Below are positions 63,894 through 64,000 of a DNA stretch of 64,000 bases, one piece after another. This stretch comes from Candidatus Gastranaerophilales bacterium. Its GTDB lineage: Bacteria > Cyanobacteriota > Vampirovibrionia > Gastranaerophilales > Gastranaerophilaceae. The position numbers and the translations under genes are program-made. Where the stretch lies: the NCBI GenBank assembly GCA_944323935.1, contig CALUUJ010000002.1, forward strand, positions 62,001 to 126,000, given 5' to 3'. Within the stretch, counting starts at the first letter, position 1. Every line of letters starts with the position of its first letter. Below the pieces are notes generated by a model that was not told the origin of the DNA, did no database searches, and worked only from the letters and a program-made list of their open reading frames with translations.

Positions 63894-64000
63894 CGAAATT
63901 ACGGACGAATGAAATTCGGTAAGCGAGTGTGAAGTTACCGACAACGAAGTGAAGGTAACGACAAAAGCGAGCGAGAAGTAATTTCAAGAGAGCAAAATTA
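63894..64000 (+). repeat. Structured degenerate repeat after groEL (runs off the window)
   Basis: The 107 bases after the groEL stop are made of short related units: TGAAGTTACCGACA (63930-63943) and TGAAGGTAACGACA (63949-63962) match at 12 of 14 positions, and further copies such as GAAATTACGGACGA occur. Nested inverted repeats are present: GAAATTAC (63895-63902) with GTAATTTC (63978-63985), TCGGTAA (63916-63922) with TTACCGA (63935-63941), and GTTACC with GGTAAC. There is no ORF or plain T-run terminator. It may continue past the window. Confidence 0.55.

Noticed and set aside
63894..64000. CRISPR array at the window end
   Set aside because: Units are short and degenerate with no regular spacers; the repeats are partly inverted, which does not fit CRISPR.

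Overview
The window is AT-rich (roughly 30% GC by eye), densely coded, and reads as chromosome of a Gram-negative-type, probably anaerobic gut bacterium of the non-photosynthetic cyanobacterial sister lineage (Melainabacteria/Vampirovibrionia, order Gastranaerophilales). This placement is inference. It rests on the base composition, Kdo-LPS genes (kdsD, kdsC), a SpoIID-like protein beside a flagellar operon, and several very large lineage-type proteins that share a short N-terminal F-T-G-like motif. I see no tRNA, rRNA, CRISPR, IS element or prophage.

Layout. 1-6.3 kb: three poorly known genes, a 407-aa membrane-associated protein, a compact DegT-like aminotransferase and a 1394-aa alpha-solenoid protein with a Cys-Cys C-terminal domain. 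6.4-9.5 kb: a UvrD-like helicase fused to a RecB-type nuclease. 9.8-14.1 kb: an operon of Na/Pi cotransporter, flavodoxin and two glycosyltransferases. 14.2-20.3 kb: an alanine:Na symporter, a His-rich membrane protein, an R-S-E ADP-ribosyltransferase, a PTPS/QueD-like protein with a zinc ribbon, and a sulfur-handling multidomain CoA-disulfide-reductase-like enzyme divergent from its probable ArsR repressor. 20.5-24.7 kb: lemA, ruvB, gatA and a TPR/NHL protein. 24.7-30.7 kb: a degenerate PHP-domain protein, a small membrane protein and a 1333-aa GH13-like protein. 30.8-33.8 kb: cysS, a 31-aa membrane microprotein, a zinc-ribbon protein and a SpoIID protein.

33.9-44.3 kb: a flagellar basal-body/export operon, two flgF/flgG-type genes, flgB, flgC, a lytic transglycosylase, fliE, fliF, a very divergent fliG-position gene, fliH, flhA and fliI. 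Together these encode rod, MS-ring and export ATPase/gate parts. Hook, filament, switch (FliM/FliN) and stator genes are not in this window. 44.3-48.8 kb: aroE, topA, dprA and a small Cys protein on the minus strand. 48.9-52.5 kb: an M49-like peptidase and a membrane protein with two DUF1566-like domains. 52.6-60.7 kb: kdsD-kdsC, coaX, a SemiSWEET-like/NTF2-like/lspA/rluD/LapA-like operon, rpsL-rpsG without fusA/tuf, a secreted Tyr/Asn/Pro-rich protein, a YajQ protein and an FtsB/DivIC-like protein. 60.8-64 kb: a 51-aa microgene, an alpha/beta hydrolase, groES-groEL, and a structured repeat tail at the window end.

The candidates for undescribed biology are the ADP-ribosyltransferase, the giant solenoid/GH13-like/PHP-like proteins that share the N-terminal motif, the flagellar operon with its aberrant fliG-slot protein, two microproteins, and several RNA-level structures (an SD-sequestering terminator before cysS, a leader hairpin before the Na/Pi gene, the groEL tail).
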